This document shows positions 34,294 through 43,502 of a DNA stretch of 64,000 bases, one piece after another. Numbering within the stretch: the first letter of the stretch is position 1; each line of letters begins with the position of its first letter. The translations under genes and the position numbers were made by a program. The stretch spans positions 1 to 64,000 of the forward strand of contig NZ_LLYA01000002.1 in the NCBI RefSeq assembly GCF_001440415.1, read 5' to 3'. This stretch comes from Bradyrhizobium retamae (lineage in GTDB: Bacteria; Pseudomonadota; Alphaproteobacteria; Rhizobiales; Xanthobacteraceae). The notes beneath the pieces were generated by a model. That model made no database searches, had not been told where the DNA came from, and saw only the letters and a list, made by a program, of their open reading frames with translations.

Positions 34294-35262
34294 ATGTTCA
34301 GACGTAGCCATTTGGCGACCGCGATTGCTGCCTTCATGCTGATATCCGCAGCCGCCGGCGCGCAAGAATATCCCACCAAGCCGATTACGCTGATTGTCCC
34401 GTGGCCGGCGGGCGGTTCGACCGACATCTCGATGCGCGCGATCGCCGAGAGCGCTTCGAAAGTTCTGGGGCAGCCGATCGCGATCGACAACAAGGCCGGC
34501 GGTTCCGGCACCGTCGGGCCCGCGACCATGGCGGCCGGCGCCAAACCTGACGGTTACACTATCGCACAGATTCCGATCACGGTGTTTCGGCTGCCGCTGA
34601 TGCAGGAAGTCTCGTGGGATCCGGCCAAGGATTTCACCTACATCATTCACCTCACCGGCTACACGTTCGGTGTCACCACCAGCGCCGAGTCGCCATTCAA
34701 GACCTGGCAGGATGTGATCGACTACGCCAAGCAGAATCCCGGCAAGGTGACCTATGCGACACCGGGCGCCGGCACGTCGCTGCATATCGGCATGGAGCAG
34801 ATTGCCTCGATGGCAGGGATCAAACTGACGCAGGTACCGTTCAAGGGCGGCGCGGAGACCAATGCCGCGGTGCTGGGGCAGCACACGATGCTGCAGGCGG
34901 ACTCGACCGGCTGGCGCCCCTTGGTCGACGCCGGCAAGCTGCGGCTTCTGATGGTGTGGACCTCGGCGCGCTCGCCGAACTATCCAAACGTGCCGACGCT
35001 GAAGGAACTCGGCTATCCAATGGTCTATGACTCGCCTTTCGGCATCGCCGGACCAAAGGGCATGGACCCGAAGATCGTCGCCAAGCTGCACGACGCCTTC
35101 AAGAAGGCGCTGGAAGATCCTGCCGTGATCGCCACGCTCGCGAAATTCGACATGGTGCCGAACTACAGGAATACCGAGGATTACAAGAAGTTCGTCGTCG
35201 AAGTGACCGAATCCGAGCGCAAGGTGATCGACAGGCTCGGGCTGGCGAAGAAGACGAATTAG
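34294..35262 (+). CDS. tctC: Tripartite tricarboxylate transporter binding protein
   Basis: Bug/TctC receptor of 322 residues. Seen: a signal peptide ending AAAGAQ, YPTKPITLIVPWPAGGSTD (ligand-binding loop), VTYATPGAGTSLHIGMEQ and FKGGAETNAAVLG. The start is fixed by CAGGGGAG 8 nt upstream. Followed by tctB and tctA, so this one is a complete TTT system and the receptor captures the substrate in the periplasm. Substrate likely a di- or tricarboxylate. Confidence 0.92.
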   Translation: MFRRSHLATAIAAFMLISAAAGAQEYPTKPITLIVPWPAGGSTDISMRAIAESASKVLGQPIAIDNKAGGSGTVGPATMAAGAKPDGYTIAQIPITVFRLPLMQEVSWDPAKDFTYIIHLTGYTFGVTTSAESPFKTWQDVIDYAKQNPGKVTYATPGAGTSLHIGMEQIASMAGIKLTQVPFKGGAETNAAVLGQHTMLQADSTGWRPLVDAGKLRLLMVWTSARSPNYPNVPTLKELGYPMVYDSPFGIAGPKGMDPKIVAKLHDAFKKALEDPAVIATLAKFDMVPNYRNTEDYKKFVVEVTESERKVIDRLGLAKKTN

Positions 35263-35437
35263 CCGCAATCGTGTCCCGGACGCGGTGCAGCGCGTTTGCG
35301 CTGCTCCGCAGAGCCGGCACCCCATGACGCCAGCCGTGGACCCCGGCTCTGCAGCGCAATGCCATAGCGCGTCAAGACGCGCGTAAACGCGCTGATGGCG
35401 CTGCGCTGCGTCCGGGGAACGCCTGAGAGAGTTTCGC
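35263..35437. repeat. Intergenic element in the tct operon
   Basis: 175 nt between tctC and tctB, largely palindromic: GTGTCCCGGACGCGGTGCAG at the left and CTGCGTCCGGGGAACGC at the right, with AGAGCCGGCACCCC / GACCCCGGCTCT inside. A related GTGTCCCGGACACCGTGCAG is at 42299. Confidence 0.65.
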
Positions 35438-35923
35438 ATGAGTAACGACAGCGACGTCAAATTCCGCCTCAACAATTCCGAACTGTGGGGCGGGCTGATC
35501 GGGCTCGCGCTCGGCGGTTTCGTGATCTGGTCCGGGCTCAAGCTCAAGCTCGGTACCATCAACGATCCCGGGGCGGGTTACGTCATGTTCTATACCGGCA
35601 TCCTGATGTGCGTGTTCGCCGCGGCGATCATCATCGCGGCGCTCAGCGAGGGCGGGCCGACCTTCGGTTCGCGTTGGCAGAACACCCGCTGGACAAAGCC
35701 GGTGATCGTCATCGTTTGCCTCGCCGCGTTCGCCTTTGCGCTCAATCCGCTTGGCTTCCTGCTGTCGTCGATCCCGCTGATGGTGCTGCTGTTGCGGCTG
35801 GTCGACCCGGTGCGCTGGCAATTGACCATTCCGATCGCGCTGTTGGTGCCGCTCGGCATGTGGTGGATCCTTAAACGCCTGCTGCTGATCCAATTGCCCT
35901 CGGGCATCTTCGAAATCGGCTGA
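35438..35923 (+). CDS. tctB: Tripartite tricarboxylate transporter small membrane subunit
   Basis: TctB-family protein of 161 residues with four predicted transmembrane helices (LIGLALGGFVIWSGL, YVMFYTGILMCVFAAAIIIA, VIVIVCLAAFAFALN, LTIPIALLVPLGMWW). TctB is the poorly conserved small subunit of TTT carriers. It is 7 nt ahead of tctA, so operonic. Confidence 0.88.
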   Translation: MSNDSDVKFRLNNSELWGGLIGLALGGFVIWSGLKLKLGTINDPGAGYVMFYTGILMCVFAAAIIIAALSEGGPTFGSRWQNTRWTKPVIVIVCLAAFAFALNPLGFLLSSIPLMVLLLRLVDPVRWQLTIPIALLVPLGMWWILKRLLLIQLPSGIFEIG

Positions 35924-35930
35924 TCGCACC

Positions 35931-37439
35931 ATGGACACGCTCATCAACGTCGCGCATGGCTTCGGCGTCGCCCTTCAGCCGATCAATCTGATCTATTGTT
36001 TCATCGGCGTCTTCATCGGAACGCTGGTCGGCGTTCTGCCTGGCATCGGCCCGATCTCTGCGATGTCGCTGTTGCTGCCGATCACGCTGTCGGGAACGCC
36101 GGAGTCGGGCATCATCATGATGGCCGGAATCTATTACGGCTCGATGTATGGCGGCTCGACCACCTCGATCCTGGTCAACATTCCCGGCGAGGCCGCTTCC
36201 GTCGTCACCTGTATCGACGGGCACCAGATGGCGAAACAAGGTCGCGCTGGTCCTGCGCTCGGCATCGCCGCGTTCGGCTCGTTCATCGCCGGCACCTTCG
36301 CGCTGATCGCGCTGATGCTGGTGGCGCCAAAGCTTGCCAGCGTCGCGATCGCTTTCGGGCCGGCCGAATATTTCAGCCTGATGGTGCTCGGCGTCGTGGT
36401 GCTCACCTTCCTGACGCAGGGCTCGATGGCGAAGGCGCTGCTGATGGCCTGCACCGGCGTTGTGCTCGGCCTGATCGGGCTCGACAGCATTACCGCGCAA
36501 CCGCGCCTGACCTTCGGCCGGATCGAGCTGATCGACGGCATTGGCCTCGTCCCGGTTGTCATGGGCCTGTTCGGCGTCGCGGAGGTGCTGCTCAACACTG
36601 AACAAATCATCAAACGCGACATCATCAACACGAAGATCACGCACCTGCTGCCGAGCAGAGCAGACTGGAAGGCCAGCGCGGGCCCGATGTCGCGCGGAAC
36701 GATCATGGGATTCCTTCTCGGCATCCTGCCGGGCGGCGGCGCGGTGATCTCTTCCTTTGCGTCCTATGCTCTGGAAAAGCGACTGTCCAAGACACCGGAG
36801 CGGTTCGGCAACGGCGCGATCGAGGGCGTGGGGGGACCCGAAGCCGCCAACAATGCCGCCGCCGGGGGCGCCTTCATTCCGCTGATGACGCTCGGCATTC
36901 CGCCGAATGTGGTGATGGCGCTGTTGCTCGGCGCTTTCGTCATTCACGGCCTGCAGCCTGGGCCCTTGATGATCACGCAGAACCCCGGCCTGTTCTGGGG
37001 CATCGTCGCCAGCATGTATATCGGCAATCTGATGCTGCTGGTGCTGAACCTGCCGCTGATCGGCATGTGGGTGCAACTCCTGAAATTGCCCTACAACATC
37101 CTGTTCCCACTGATCATCCTGTTCACCATTATCGGCGTCTATTGCTCAAGCAACAACGTGTTCGACGTCTATGTGATGATCGCGTTCGGCATTATCGGCT
37201 ATTTTATGCGCAAGCTCGGCTACGAGCCGGCCCCATTGGTGCTGGCCTTCGTGCTGGGACCAATGCTGGAGAACAATCTGCGGAAGTCGCTGATCCTCTC
37301 CCAGGGCGATCTGATGACGTTCGTCGAGCGGCCGATCTCGGCCGCCTGCCTTCTGGTCGCGGTCGTGCTGCTGGTCGGCCCGCTGCTGCCGGCACTGCGC
37401 AAGAAGCGCGAACTGGTCGCGCTGGATGAAGAGGCCTAG
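35931..37439 (+). CDS. tctA: Tripartite tricarboxylate transporter large permease
   Basis: TctA permease of 502 residues with about 11-12 transmembrane helices. Seen: the family signatures [20 protein letters not shown] and the internally repeated [20 protein letters not shown], and [19 protein letters not shown]. It uses ion gradients to import the ligand delivered by TctC. Its stop overlaps that of the convergent M20 peptidase gene by 4 nt. Confidence 0.95.
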   Translation: MDTLINVAHGFGVALQPINLIYCFIGVFIGTLVGVLPGIGPISAMSLLLPITLSGTPESGIIMMAGIYYGSMYGGSTTSILVNIPGEAASVVTCIDGHQMAKQGRAGPALGIAAFGSFIAGTFALIALMLVAPKLASVAIAFGPAEYFSLMVLGVVVLTFLTQGSMAKALLMACTGVVLGLIGLDSITAQPRLTFGRIELIDGIGLVPVVMGLFGVAEVLLNTEQIIKRDIINTKITHLLPSRADWKASAGPMSRGTIMGFLLGILPGGGAVISSFASYALEKRLSKTPERFGNGAIEGVGGPEAANNAAAGGAFIPLMTLGIPPNVVMALLLGAFVIHGLQPGPLMITQNPGLFWGIVASMYIGNLMLLVLNLPLIGMWVQLLKLPYNILFPLIILFTIIGVYCSSNNVFDVYVMIAFGIIGYFMRKLGYEPAPLVLAFVLGPMLENNLRKSLILSQGDLMTFVERPISAACLLVAVVLLVGPLLPALRKKRELVALDEEA

Positions 37440-38833
37440 CGCCGCACGCCTGTGCCTGGCGGCTTCTCGCCGAGATCCCAAAACAGGCCTGCCATGATCG
37501 CCAGCGCTTCCTCAGTCACCGGCAGCAGGATGTGCTCGTCCGGCGCATGCTGCGAGCAGCCAGGGTAGGAATGCGGCACCCAGATCGTCGGCAGGCCAAG
37601 CCCCTCGGCGAACACGTCATTCGGCAGCGAGCCGCCAAAGTTCGGCAGGATCGCCGGCGACTTGCCGGTGGTCTCCCTGATCGAGTCCGCCGTCCAGTTC
37701 ACCCAGGGACTGTCGACATCGGTGCGCGAGGCAGCGAAACGTTGCGTGCCGCTGACTTCCACCATAGGAAAGCCGTTGGCGTGCAGGTGCGCGCGCACGG
37801 CGTCGATGACCTCTTCGTATTTGGTGCCGACGACGAAACGAAGCTGCAGCACGGCATTGGCGCGTCCGGGAATGGCGTTGGCCGGCTTCTCGATACTGCC
37901 CGACGACATCGCCAGCACCTCCAGCGTATTCCAGGCAAACAGCCGCTCTGCAGACGATAGCCCCTCCTCGCCCCAGTCGGGCGCAAGCGCCGGTTCGTCC
38001 GCGGTCGGCTCGATCTTCACATCCGCAAGCGCCGCGCGGACGGCATTCGAGATCCGCGGCGGTTTGAGCGCGTCGAGCTTCATGCGGCCCTTGCCATCGA
38101 CGAGGCTCGCAATGGCGTTGCAAAGGATTGTCGCGGGATTGGCGAGCACGCCGCCCCAATTGCCCGAATGGTGGCCGCCTTCGCGCAAGTTAACATCGAG
38201 ATGAATGCGGTTGCCGCCGCGGCAGCCGAGAAAGATCGTCGGCCGATCGGCCGAGAGCCGCGGCCCGTCGGACGCCAGGAACAGATCGGCTTTCAGCGCC
38301 TCGCGATGGGCTTCACACACCTGCCGCAGATCAGGCGAGCCGATCTCCTCGCCGGTCTCTATAATGAATTTGGCATTGAAGCCAAGCTTGCCGCCGCGGG
38401 TCTCGCGCACCGCGCGCAACGCTGCAAGGTTGATGCTGTGCTGGCCCTTGTTGTCGGCGGTGCCGCGGCCATAGACGCGCTCGCCCTTGGTGGTGACCTG
38501 CCACGGATCGAGATTGTCGCGCCATTCGCCTTCCATGCCGTCGACGACGTCACCATGGCCGTAGGTGAGCACGGTCGGCAGGGAGGGATCCTCACGATAG
38601 TCCGCCAGCAGATAGGGGCCCTTGCCGGTCGGCGATTCGATCAGGCGGGTGGAGAAGTCGAGCGCGGCGAAGGCCGGCTGGAGGTCGTCCACGAGATAGG
38701 CGCGCAACGCCTCGCCGCTGCCGGGATTCTGGCTTTCGGTCCGATATCCAACCCTGCGGCCGAGCTCGGCGAGAAACGCGCCGGAATGAAGATGCTCGCG
38801 TACCCGCGCAACCGCGTCGGCTCTATCAGCCAT
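37436..38833 (-). CDS. M20-family metallopeptidase/amidohydrolase
   Basis: Di-zinc M20 enzyme of 465 residues (dipeptidase or N-acyl amino acid hydrolase type). Seen: TYGHGDVVDGM (His-x-Asp), GRGTADNKGQH (bridging Asp), ETGEEIGSPD (catalytic Glu and ligand Glu), SDGPRLSADRP, a dimerisation domain, and the last His in WVPHSYPGCSQHAPDEH. All ligands are present. The start MADRADAV follows AAGGAAAG. It may process the compound imported by the adjacent TctCBA system, though it is convergent to it. Confidence 0.9.
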   Translation of the reverse strand: MADRADAVARVREHLHSGAFLAELGRRVGYRTESQNPGSGEALRAYLVDDLQPAFAALDFSTRLIESPTGKGPYLLADYREDPSLPTVLTYGHGDVVDGMEGEWRDNLDPWQVTTKGERVYGRGTADNKGQHSINLAALRAVRETRGGKLGFNAKFIIETGEEIGSPDLRQVCEAHREALKADLFLASDGPRLSADRPTIFLGCRGGNRIHLDVNLREGGHHSGNWGGVLANPATILCNAIASLVDGKGRMKLDALKPPRISNAVRAALADVKIEPTADEPALAPDWGEEGLSSAERLFAWNTLEVLAMSSGSIEKPANAIPGRANAVLQLRFVVGTKYEEVIDAVRAHLHANGFPMVEVSGTQRFAASRTDVDSPWVNWTADSIRETTGKSPAILPNFGGSLPNDVFAEGLGLPTIWVPHSYPGCSQHAPDEHILLPVTEEALAIMAGLFWDLGEKPPGTGVRR

Positions 38834-39018
38834 GTTTCTTTCCTTTGTTCGCAAACGTGTTGGGGCCGCAACCTATCGGGATAAGCCGCCCGCTGGAAGT
38901 GGCAGGGTCCGTCGAATGGGCCTTGCTAAACGCAGCGAGGATGCAACAATTTCAGGCGATAGCCCGGCGTTTAACCGGGCAAATGCGCAAGGGAACTGTG
39001 CGCGGCGAGGTTCGCGTC

Positions 39019-40401
39019 ATGACAAAACAAATCCGGCTCAACGCCTTCGCCATGAACTGCGTGGCGCATCAATCGCCGGGGCTCTGGACCCATCCGCGCG
39101 ACCGCACGCTGGACTACAACCGCCTGCCCTACTGGCTCGATCTGGCGAGGACGCTGGAGCGCGGCAGGTTCGACGGGCTGTTTCTCGCCGACGTGCTCGG
39201 CGTCTACGACGTCTTCGGCAACAGCCCGGACGCGGCGCTGCGCAATGCCGCGCAGACGCCGGCCAACGAGCCGCTGATGCTGATCCCGGCGATGGCAGCG
39301 GTGACGCAGAATCTCGGCTTCGGCGTCACCAGCAATCTCTCCTTCGAGCCGCCCTACCCGTTTGCGCGGAGAATGTCGACGCTCGATCATCTCACGGAGG
39401 GACGCATCGGCTGGAACGTGGTGACCGGCTATCTCGACAGCGCCGCCCGCGGCGCCGGCAAGGACAAGCAGACCGCGCATGACGACCGCTACGACATCGC
39501 TGACGAATATATGGAGCTGGCGTACAAGCTCTGGGAAGGAAGCTGGGAAGACGACGCTGTGCTGCGCGACCGCGCGCGCGGGATTTTTGCCGATCCTTCC
39601 AAGGTGCATCGCATTCAGCACGAGGGCCGTAACTACCGGCTCAACGCCATCCATCTTAGCGAGCCGTCGCCACAGCGGACGCCGGTGCTGTACCAGGCCG
39701 GCACCTCGCCGCGCGGTCGAAAGTTCGCCGCCCAGCATGCCGAATGCGTATTCATGTCAGGCCCGTCGGCCAAGATCATCGGGCCGCGGGTTGCCGCGAT
39801 CCGCGCGCTGGCGCAGGAGATCGGCCGCAATCCGGCTGAAATCCTGATGTTTTCCATGATGACGATCATTCTCGGCCGCACCGAGGCAGAGGCGAAAGCG
39901 AAATACGCCGACTATCGGGCGCACATCGCGACGGAGGGCGCGCTGGCCTTGATGTCGGGCTGGATGGGCGTCGATTTCTCGAGCTACGACCTCGACCAGG
40001 AAGTGCGCCACGTCCAGAACGACGCCGGCCGCACTGCGCTCGACAACGTCACGCGCGCCGATCCCGACCGGGTCTGGACCGTGCGCGAAGTGGTCGAGCA
40101 TGTCGGCATCGGCGGCGCGGGGCCGGTCGTGGTCGGCACGCCCGAGAAGATTGCCGACGATATCGAGGCCTGGTTCGAGCAGACCGACGTCGACGGCCTC
40201 AATGTCGCGTTCGCCACCTCGCCGGGCGATTTCGAGGATATCGCCGACATGCTGGTGCCTGAACTGACAAGGCGAGGACGGTACAAGGAGACGTATGCGA
40301 AAGGGACGCTGCGCGAGAAGCTGTTCGGCACAGGCCGCGCCGGGCTGACGGAGCAGCATCCGGCGGCGAGATTTCGCCCGCATGTGCAGGCGGCGGAGTA
40401 A
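39019..40401 (+). CDS. LLM-class flavin monooxygenase (NtaA-like), second copy
   Basis: FMNH2-dependent monooxygenase of 460 residues, paralogous to the one at 25168. Seen: NAFAMNCVAHQSPGLWTHP, FLADVLGVYDVFG, RIGWNVVTGYLDSAARGAG, PVLYQAGTSPRGRKFAAQHA, and VVGTPEKIADDIEAWFEQ. The MTKQIRLN start is the family's; 58 more codons are open upstream without homology. A long-chain or sulfonated substrate is possible. It is divergent from the M20 gene and convergent with the ThDP enzyme. Confidence 0.9.
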   Translation: MTKQIRLNAFAMNCVAHQSPGLWTHPRDRTLDYNRLPYWLDLARTLERGRFDGLFLADVLGVYDVFGNSPDAALRNAAQTPANEPLMLIPAMAAVTQNLGFGVTSNLSFEPPYPFARRMSTLDHLTEGRIGWNVVTGYLDSAARGAGKDKQTAHDDRYDIADEYMELAYKLWEGSWEDDAVLRDRARGIFADPSKVHRIQHEGRNYRLNAIHLSEPSPQRTPVLYQAGTSPRGRKFAAQHAECVFMSGPSAKIIGPRVAAIRALAQEIGRNPAEILMFSMMTIILGRTEAEAKAKYADYRAHIATEGALALMSGWMGVDFSSYDLDQEVRHVQNDAGRTALDNVTRADPDRVWTVREVVEHVGIGGAGPVVVGTPEKIADDIEAWFEQTDVDGLNVAFATSPGDFEDIADMLVPELTRRGRYKETYAKGTLREKLFGTGRAGLTEQHPAARFRPHVQAAE

Positions 40402-40403
40402 TT

Positions 40404-40498
40404 CGTAGGGTGGGCAAAGGCGCACTTGCGCCGTGCCCACCACCTATCCGCACCGCACCTCTGAATGGTGGGCACGCTGCGCTTTGCCCACCCTACGA
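40404..40498. repeat. Palindromic intergenic element, GGTGGGCA family (copy 3)
   Basis: CGTAGGGTGGGCAAAGGCGC ... GCGCTTTGCCCACCCTACG, near-perfect end arms, with CGTGCCCACCA / TGGTGGGCACGC inside. It separates two convergent genes and may serve as a bidirectional terminator. Confidence 0.85.
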
Positions 40499-40522
40499 TT
40501 TCGCTACGATTTCGACCACGGC

Positions 40523-42187
40523 TCAATTCACCGAATTGCTGACGACCACCTCGATCAGCTTCGCGCCGGGGCGGCTGAAGGCCGACGACAATACCGACTT
40601 TAGCTGACCGGGATCGGTCACCTTCGTCGCCTCCAGACCGAGCGATTTCGCCACGCCGGCAAAATCCACCGGGGGATCCATAAAATCCATGCCGACGTAA
40701 TGATCGTCGCCGTGGAAGGCGAGCAGCCGCTGCTTGATGATGCGGTAGCCGCCATTGTTGACGATCACGAACGTCAGCGGCAGCTTGTGGTTTGCGGCCG
40801 TCCACAGCGACTGGATCGAGTACATCGAGCTGCCGTCGCCGGAATAACAGACCACTGGCCGCTGCGGGTTGGCGAGGCTGACACCGACAGACGCCGGCAG
40901 TCCCCAGCCGATGCCACCGGAGGCCAGCGCGTGATAGCCGTAGCGGTCGCGGTGCGGACGCAGCGAGATCATCTGCCGCGACGACGTTAATCCCTCGTCG
41001 ACCAGGATCGCGTTGTCGGGCATCGCCTCGACCACCTGCAGCGCCAGCCAGTCCGGATCGATCGGCGAGGTCTTGGCGTGCTTCGAAATCTGCTCGATCA
41101 GCGGCTTGCGCCGCGCCGTCCAGTTCTTCGAGGCGAGTGCGTCCAATCCTTGGCTCGCGCGCGCCTGGAGCGTGCTGCCGCCGGCGGCCTTTAGTGCCGG
41201 GACCAGGGCGCGCAAGGTTTCCCGCACATCGGCCTTGAGCGCGATATCGGCGCCGTAATTCCTGGCGAGGTCTTGATCGACCAGGCCGATCTGCACGATC
41301 GACAGCCCGTCCGGCAACGGATCGACTTCGCTGTAGACCGACATCCGCAAGGGATCGCCGCCGAGCGCGATGATGAGATCGTACGGCGACAGCGCGTCGC
41401 GGGCGATCTTCTGAATGCGGGCCAGCGCACCCATGAAGCACGGGCTTTCCGACAGGAAATGGGCGCCATAGGGCGTCGGCGACTGGTAGGCTGGGCAACC
41501 CAGCGTTTCCGCGAGTTGAGCGGCCTCCTGCAACGCATCGCTTTTCACGATCTCGTCGCCAACAATGATCACCGGCCGCTCTGCCTTGAGAATCCGCGCG
41601 GTGAGCGCCTGTAACGATGCCTCCGACGGTTTGACGCGGGTATCGACGCGGGTCGAGCGGCCGAGCTCGATGCCGGCTTCGGAATTGAGGATGTCGCCCG
41701 GCAGCGAGATGAACACCGGCCCCGTCGGTGGCGTGGTCGCGATCTTGGCGGCACGTCGCACGATCCGCGGCAGGTCCTCCAGCCGCGTCACCTCCACCGC
41801 CCATTTGACCAAGGGCGCAGCCATCTGCACCAGCGGACCATAAAGCACCGGCTCCGTCAGGCCGTGGCCCTGCTCCTGCTGGCCGGCGGTCAGGATCAGC
41901 GGCGTGCCGGTGAAGCTGGCGTTGTAGAGCGAGCCCATCGCGTTGCCGAGGCCGGGCGCGACATGGACGTTGCAGGCGACGAGCTTGCCGGAGGCGCGGC
42001 TGAAGCCGTCGGCCATGGCGACGACCAGGCTTTCCTGCATCGCCATCACATAGGTGAGGTCGGGATGGTCCTTCAGCGCGTGCATGATCGGCAGTTCGGT
42101 GGTGCCGGGATTGCCGAACAGATGCGTAACGCCCTCGTCCTTTAGCAGCGCCAGGAATGCCGAACGGCCGGTGATCTTGTTCTTCAT
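40523..42187 (-). CDS. ThDP-dependent enzyme (benzoylformate decarboxylase/AHAS-like)
   Basis: Thiamine-diphosphate enzyme of 554 residues. Seen: N-terminal PYR domain with FGNPGTTELPIMHALK and catalytic Glu in AMQESLVVAMADG, a central domain, and PP domain with the ThDP/Mg motif GDGSSMYSIQSLWTAANHKL ending in NN. FGNPGTTELP is characteristic of benzoylformate decarboxylase and related 2-oxo acid decarboxylases, while automated labels often say acetolactate synthase. No regulatory subunit (ilvN) is near, so a decarboxylase is favoured. Confidence 0.87.
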   Translation of the reverse strand: MKNKITGRSAFLALLKDEGVTHLFGNPGTTELPIMHALKDHPDLTYVMAMQESLVVAMADGFSRASGKLVACNVHVAPGLGNAMGSLYNASFTGTPLILTAGQQEQGHGLTEPVLYGPLVQMAAPLVKWAVEVTRLEDLPRIVRRAAKIATTPPTGPVFISLPGDILNSEAGIELGRSTRVDTRVKPSEASLQALTARILKAERPVIIVGDEIVKSDALQEAAQLAETLGCPAYQSPTPYGAHFLSESPCFMGALARIQKIARDALSPYDLIIALGGDPLRMSVYSEVDPLPDGLSIVQIGLVDQDLARNYGADIALKADVRETLRALVPALKAAGGSTLQARASQGLDALASKNWTARRKPLIEQISKHAKTSPIDPDWLALQVVEAMPDNAILVDEGLTSSRQMISLRPHRDRYGYHALASGGIGWGLPASVGVSLANPQRPVVCYSGDGSSMYSIQSLWTAANHKLPLTFVIVNNGGYRIIKQRLLAFHGDDHYVGMDFMDPPVDFAGVAKSLGLEATKVTDPGQLKSVLSSAFSRPGAKLIEVVVSNSVN

Positions 42188-42644
42188 TGTTCCTCCCGCC
42201 CGCCGCTTCGTTGATGTGCGGGGCGGAAGCAGATGACCAAACTTGGCGCGCGTAAGCAATGGATCGCGGTCATGGCTGCTCTGCACAGAATTTTTTCCGT
42301 GTCCCGGACACCGTGCAGCGCGGGACCCGGACACAAAAAACGCGAAAACAACCCCATGCAAAGTAGAATGGGACCCGGCTCGCAGCACTCAGGCCGCTTC
42401 CCTCCGAAGCACGAGATGGTCCGTCTTCACGGCCTCATCCCGCTCGAGGCCGTGTACTCATTAAGCAACTGACTGATGTCCGCTCAACGCTCAACAGCGG
42501 CGGAATAGCGGACATAGCCCGATGTCGCAGAAGGGCCAGAAGGAGACATGGCCCGCGGTTAGCGGTCAGTCCGGAGTGTCACGGCTCGTTCCGGTGGCGT
42601 GGAAAATCTTTCCGCACCTCTCCGCCCTTCCTAATCTAGCAAGA
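42188..42644. other. Intergenic region with two repeat elements
   Basis: 457 nt with no gene. Contains GTGTCCCGGACACCGTGCAG (42299-42318), related to the element at 35263, and an inverted repeat ATGTCCGCT (42476-42484) / AGCGGACAT (42507-42515) that belongs to the same family as the repeats at 45274, 47749 and 48605. It marks the left edge of an accessory-looking segment. Confidence 0.55.
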
Positions 42645-43217
42645 TCAAACTCGCGCCAAGTGCAACGCGGCTTCAACGCCGCCTTCCAGGATCTGCTCCG
42701 CCTGGACAGTGTCGGGGACGGCCCGCGCGAACTGGAGGGTGCCCACCATGAGGCCGAAGATGGCGGTCGCGCGGCGGCGGCTCGCTGCAGAATCGGCATC
42801 CGGAAGTAGTGCGGCCAGAGACGAAACGTAGCTTCGCAGCGCTTTCTCGTAGTCCTGCCGGGTGGACAGGGGCTGGCGGGCGATTTCCGGGAGCAACGCC
42901 GCCGAAGGGCACCCTTCCGCCGGGTCTTCGAGGTGAGCGCGGTTGAGGTATCTCCGGATCGCCCCCTCGAGGGCCAGGCCCCTCTGCTGATCTTCATCGA
43001 GCCGATGTTGCTGGTCTCCGAGCGCGCTCGCCAGCGCCTCGCGAACGAGCGCTTCCTTGGACTCGAAGTGTGGAGAGAATGCCCCTTTGGTCAGGCCGGC
43101 TTCGCCCATGATCCCGGCGATCCCGGCGGCGGAGATGCCGTCTCGACGCACGCACTTCGACGCCACATCGATGATGTGCCGTCGCGTCGCTGCCTTATGA
43201 CCTTTCTCGAAACGCAT
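42645..43217 (-). CDS. TetR-family transcriptional regulator
   Basis: TetR repressor of 190 residues. Seen: the helix-turn-helix RRHIIDVASKCVRRDGISAA then GLTKGAFSPHFESKEALVRE at residues 10-60, and a helical ligand domain with CPSAALLPEIAR (TetR_C type). Upstream on the same strand lie a truncated DUF302 gene, which it overlaps by 23 nt, and an amidase. Twin palindromes near the amidase start are candidate operators. Ligand unknown. Confidence 0.88.
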   Translation of the reverse strand: MRFEKGHKAATRRHIIDVASKCVRRDGISAAGIAGIMGEAGLTKGAFSPHFESKEALVREALASALGDQQHRLDEDQQRGLALEGAIRRYLNRAHLEDPAEGCPSAALLPEIARQPLSTRQDYEKALRSYVSSLAALLPDADSAASRRRATAIFGLMVGTLQFARAVPDTVQAEQILEGGVEAALHLARV

Positions 43218-43422
43218 CTTCTCTCCACTCCACTAACATCCCACAGCCGTTAGGCTGCAGCCGCTTCCAGCAAGGCTTGGAGGTCGCGATCAAGCTGCTC
43301 CCGTCGTCGATGCGGGGGGCCAAGTTCGCGAGCTTGGCTTGAACCTCCTCGAAAGGCTTTGTTGAGCTGATGGTCACGTGCTCGACCGTAATGGCACGCG
43401 TTGAGTACCGTGCATTGGCCAT
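43195..43422 (-). pseudogene. Truncated DUF302-like gene
   Basis: The frame opens MANARYSTRAITVEHVTISS then TKPFEEVQAKLANLAPRIDD, the expected start of Bradyrhizobium DUF302-family proteins, and then loses homology. The remaining ~35 residues (CWKRLQPNGCGML) do not match the family, which normally runs beyond 120 residues. A good GAGGATC ribosome site is kept. Probably a deletion or frameshift remnant between the amidase and TetR genes. Confidence 0.6.
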
Positions 43423-43502
43423 CTGTTGATCCTCTAATCGGTTGTCGTTGTACGGAGTTGGCCCCTTTCCCAACTAAAGGGGGCCAGACGTCAGATCGTA
43501 GT

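Noticed and set aside
35871..37076. A 401-codon open frame opposite tctA
   Set aside because: Shadow: low-complexity His/Asp/Gln-rich composition and complete overlap with the TctA signature motifs on the other strand.
39984..41804. A 606-codon frame on the minus strand overlapping the ThDP enzyme and the flavin monooxygenase
   Set aside because: It is out of frame with the ThDP enzyme and runs antisense through the monooxygenase; no conserved motif is retained.
40523..42187. Acetolactate synthase for branched-chain amino acid synthesis
   Set aside because: No ilvN partner, and the FGNPGTTELP start is that of benzoylformate decarboxylase-like enzymes, so a biosynthetic IlvB role is not supported.
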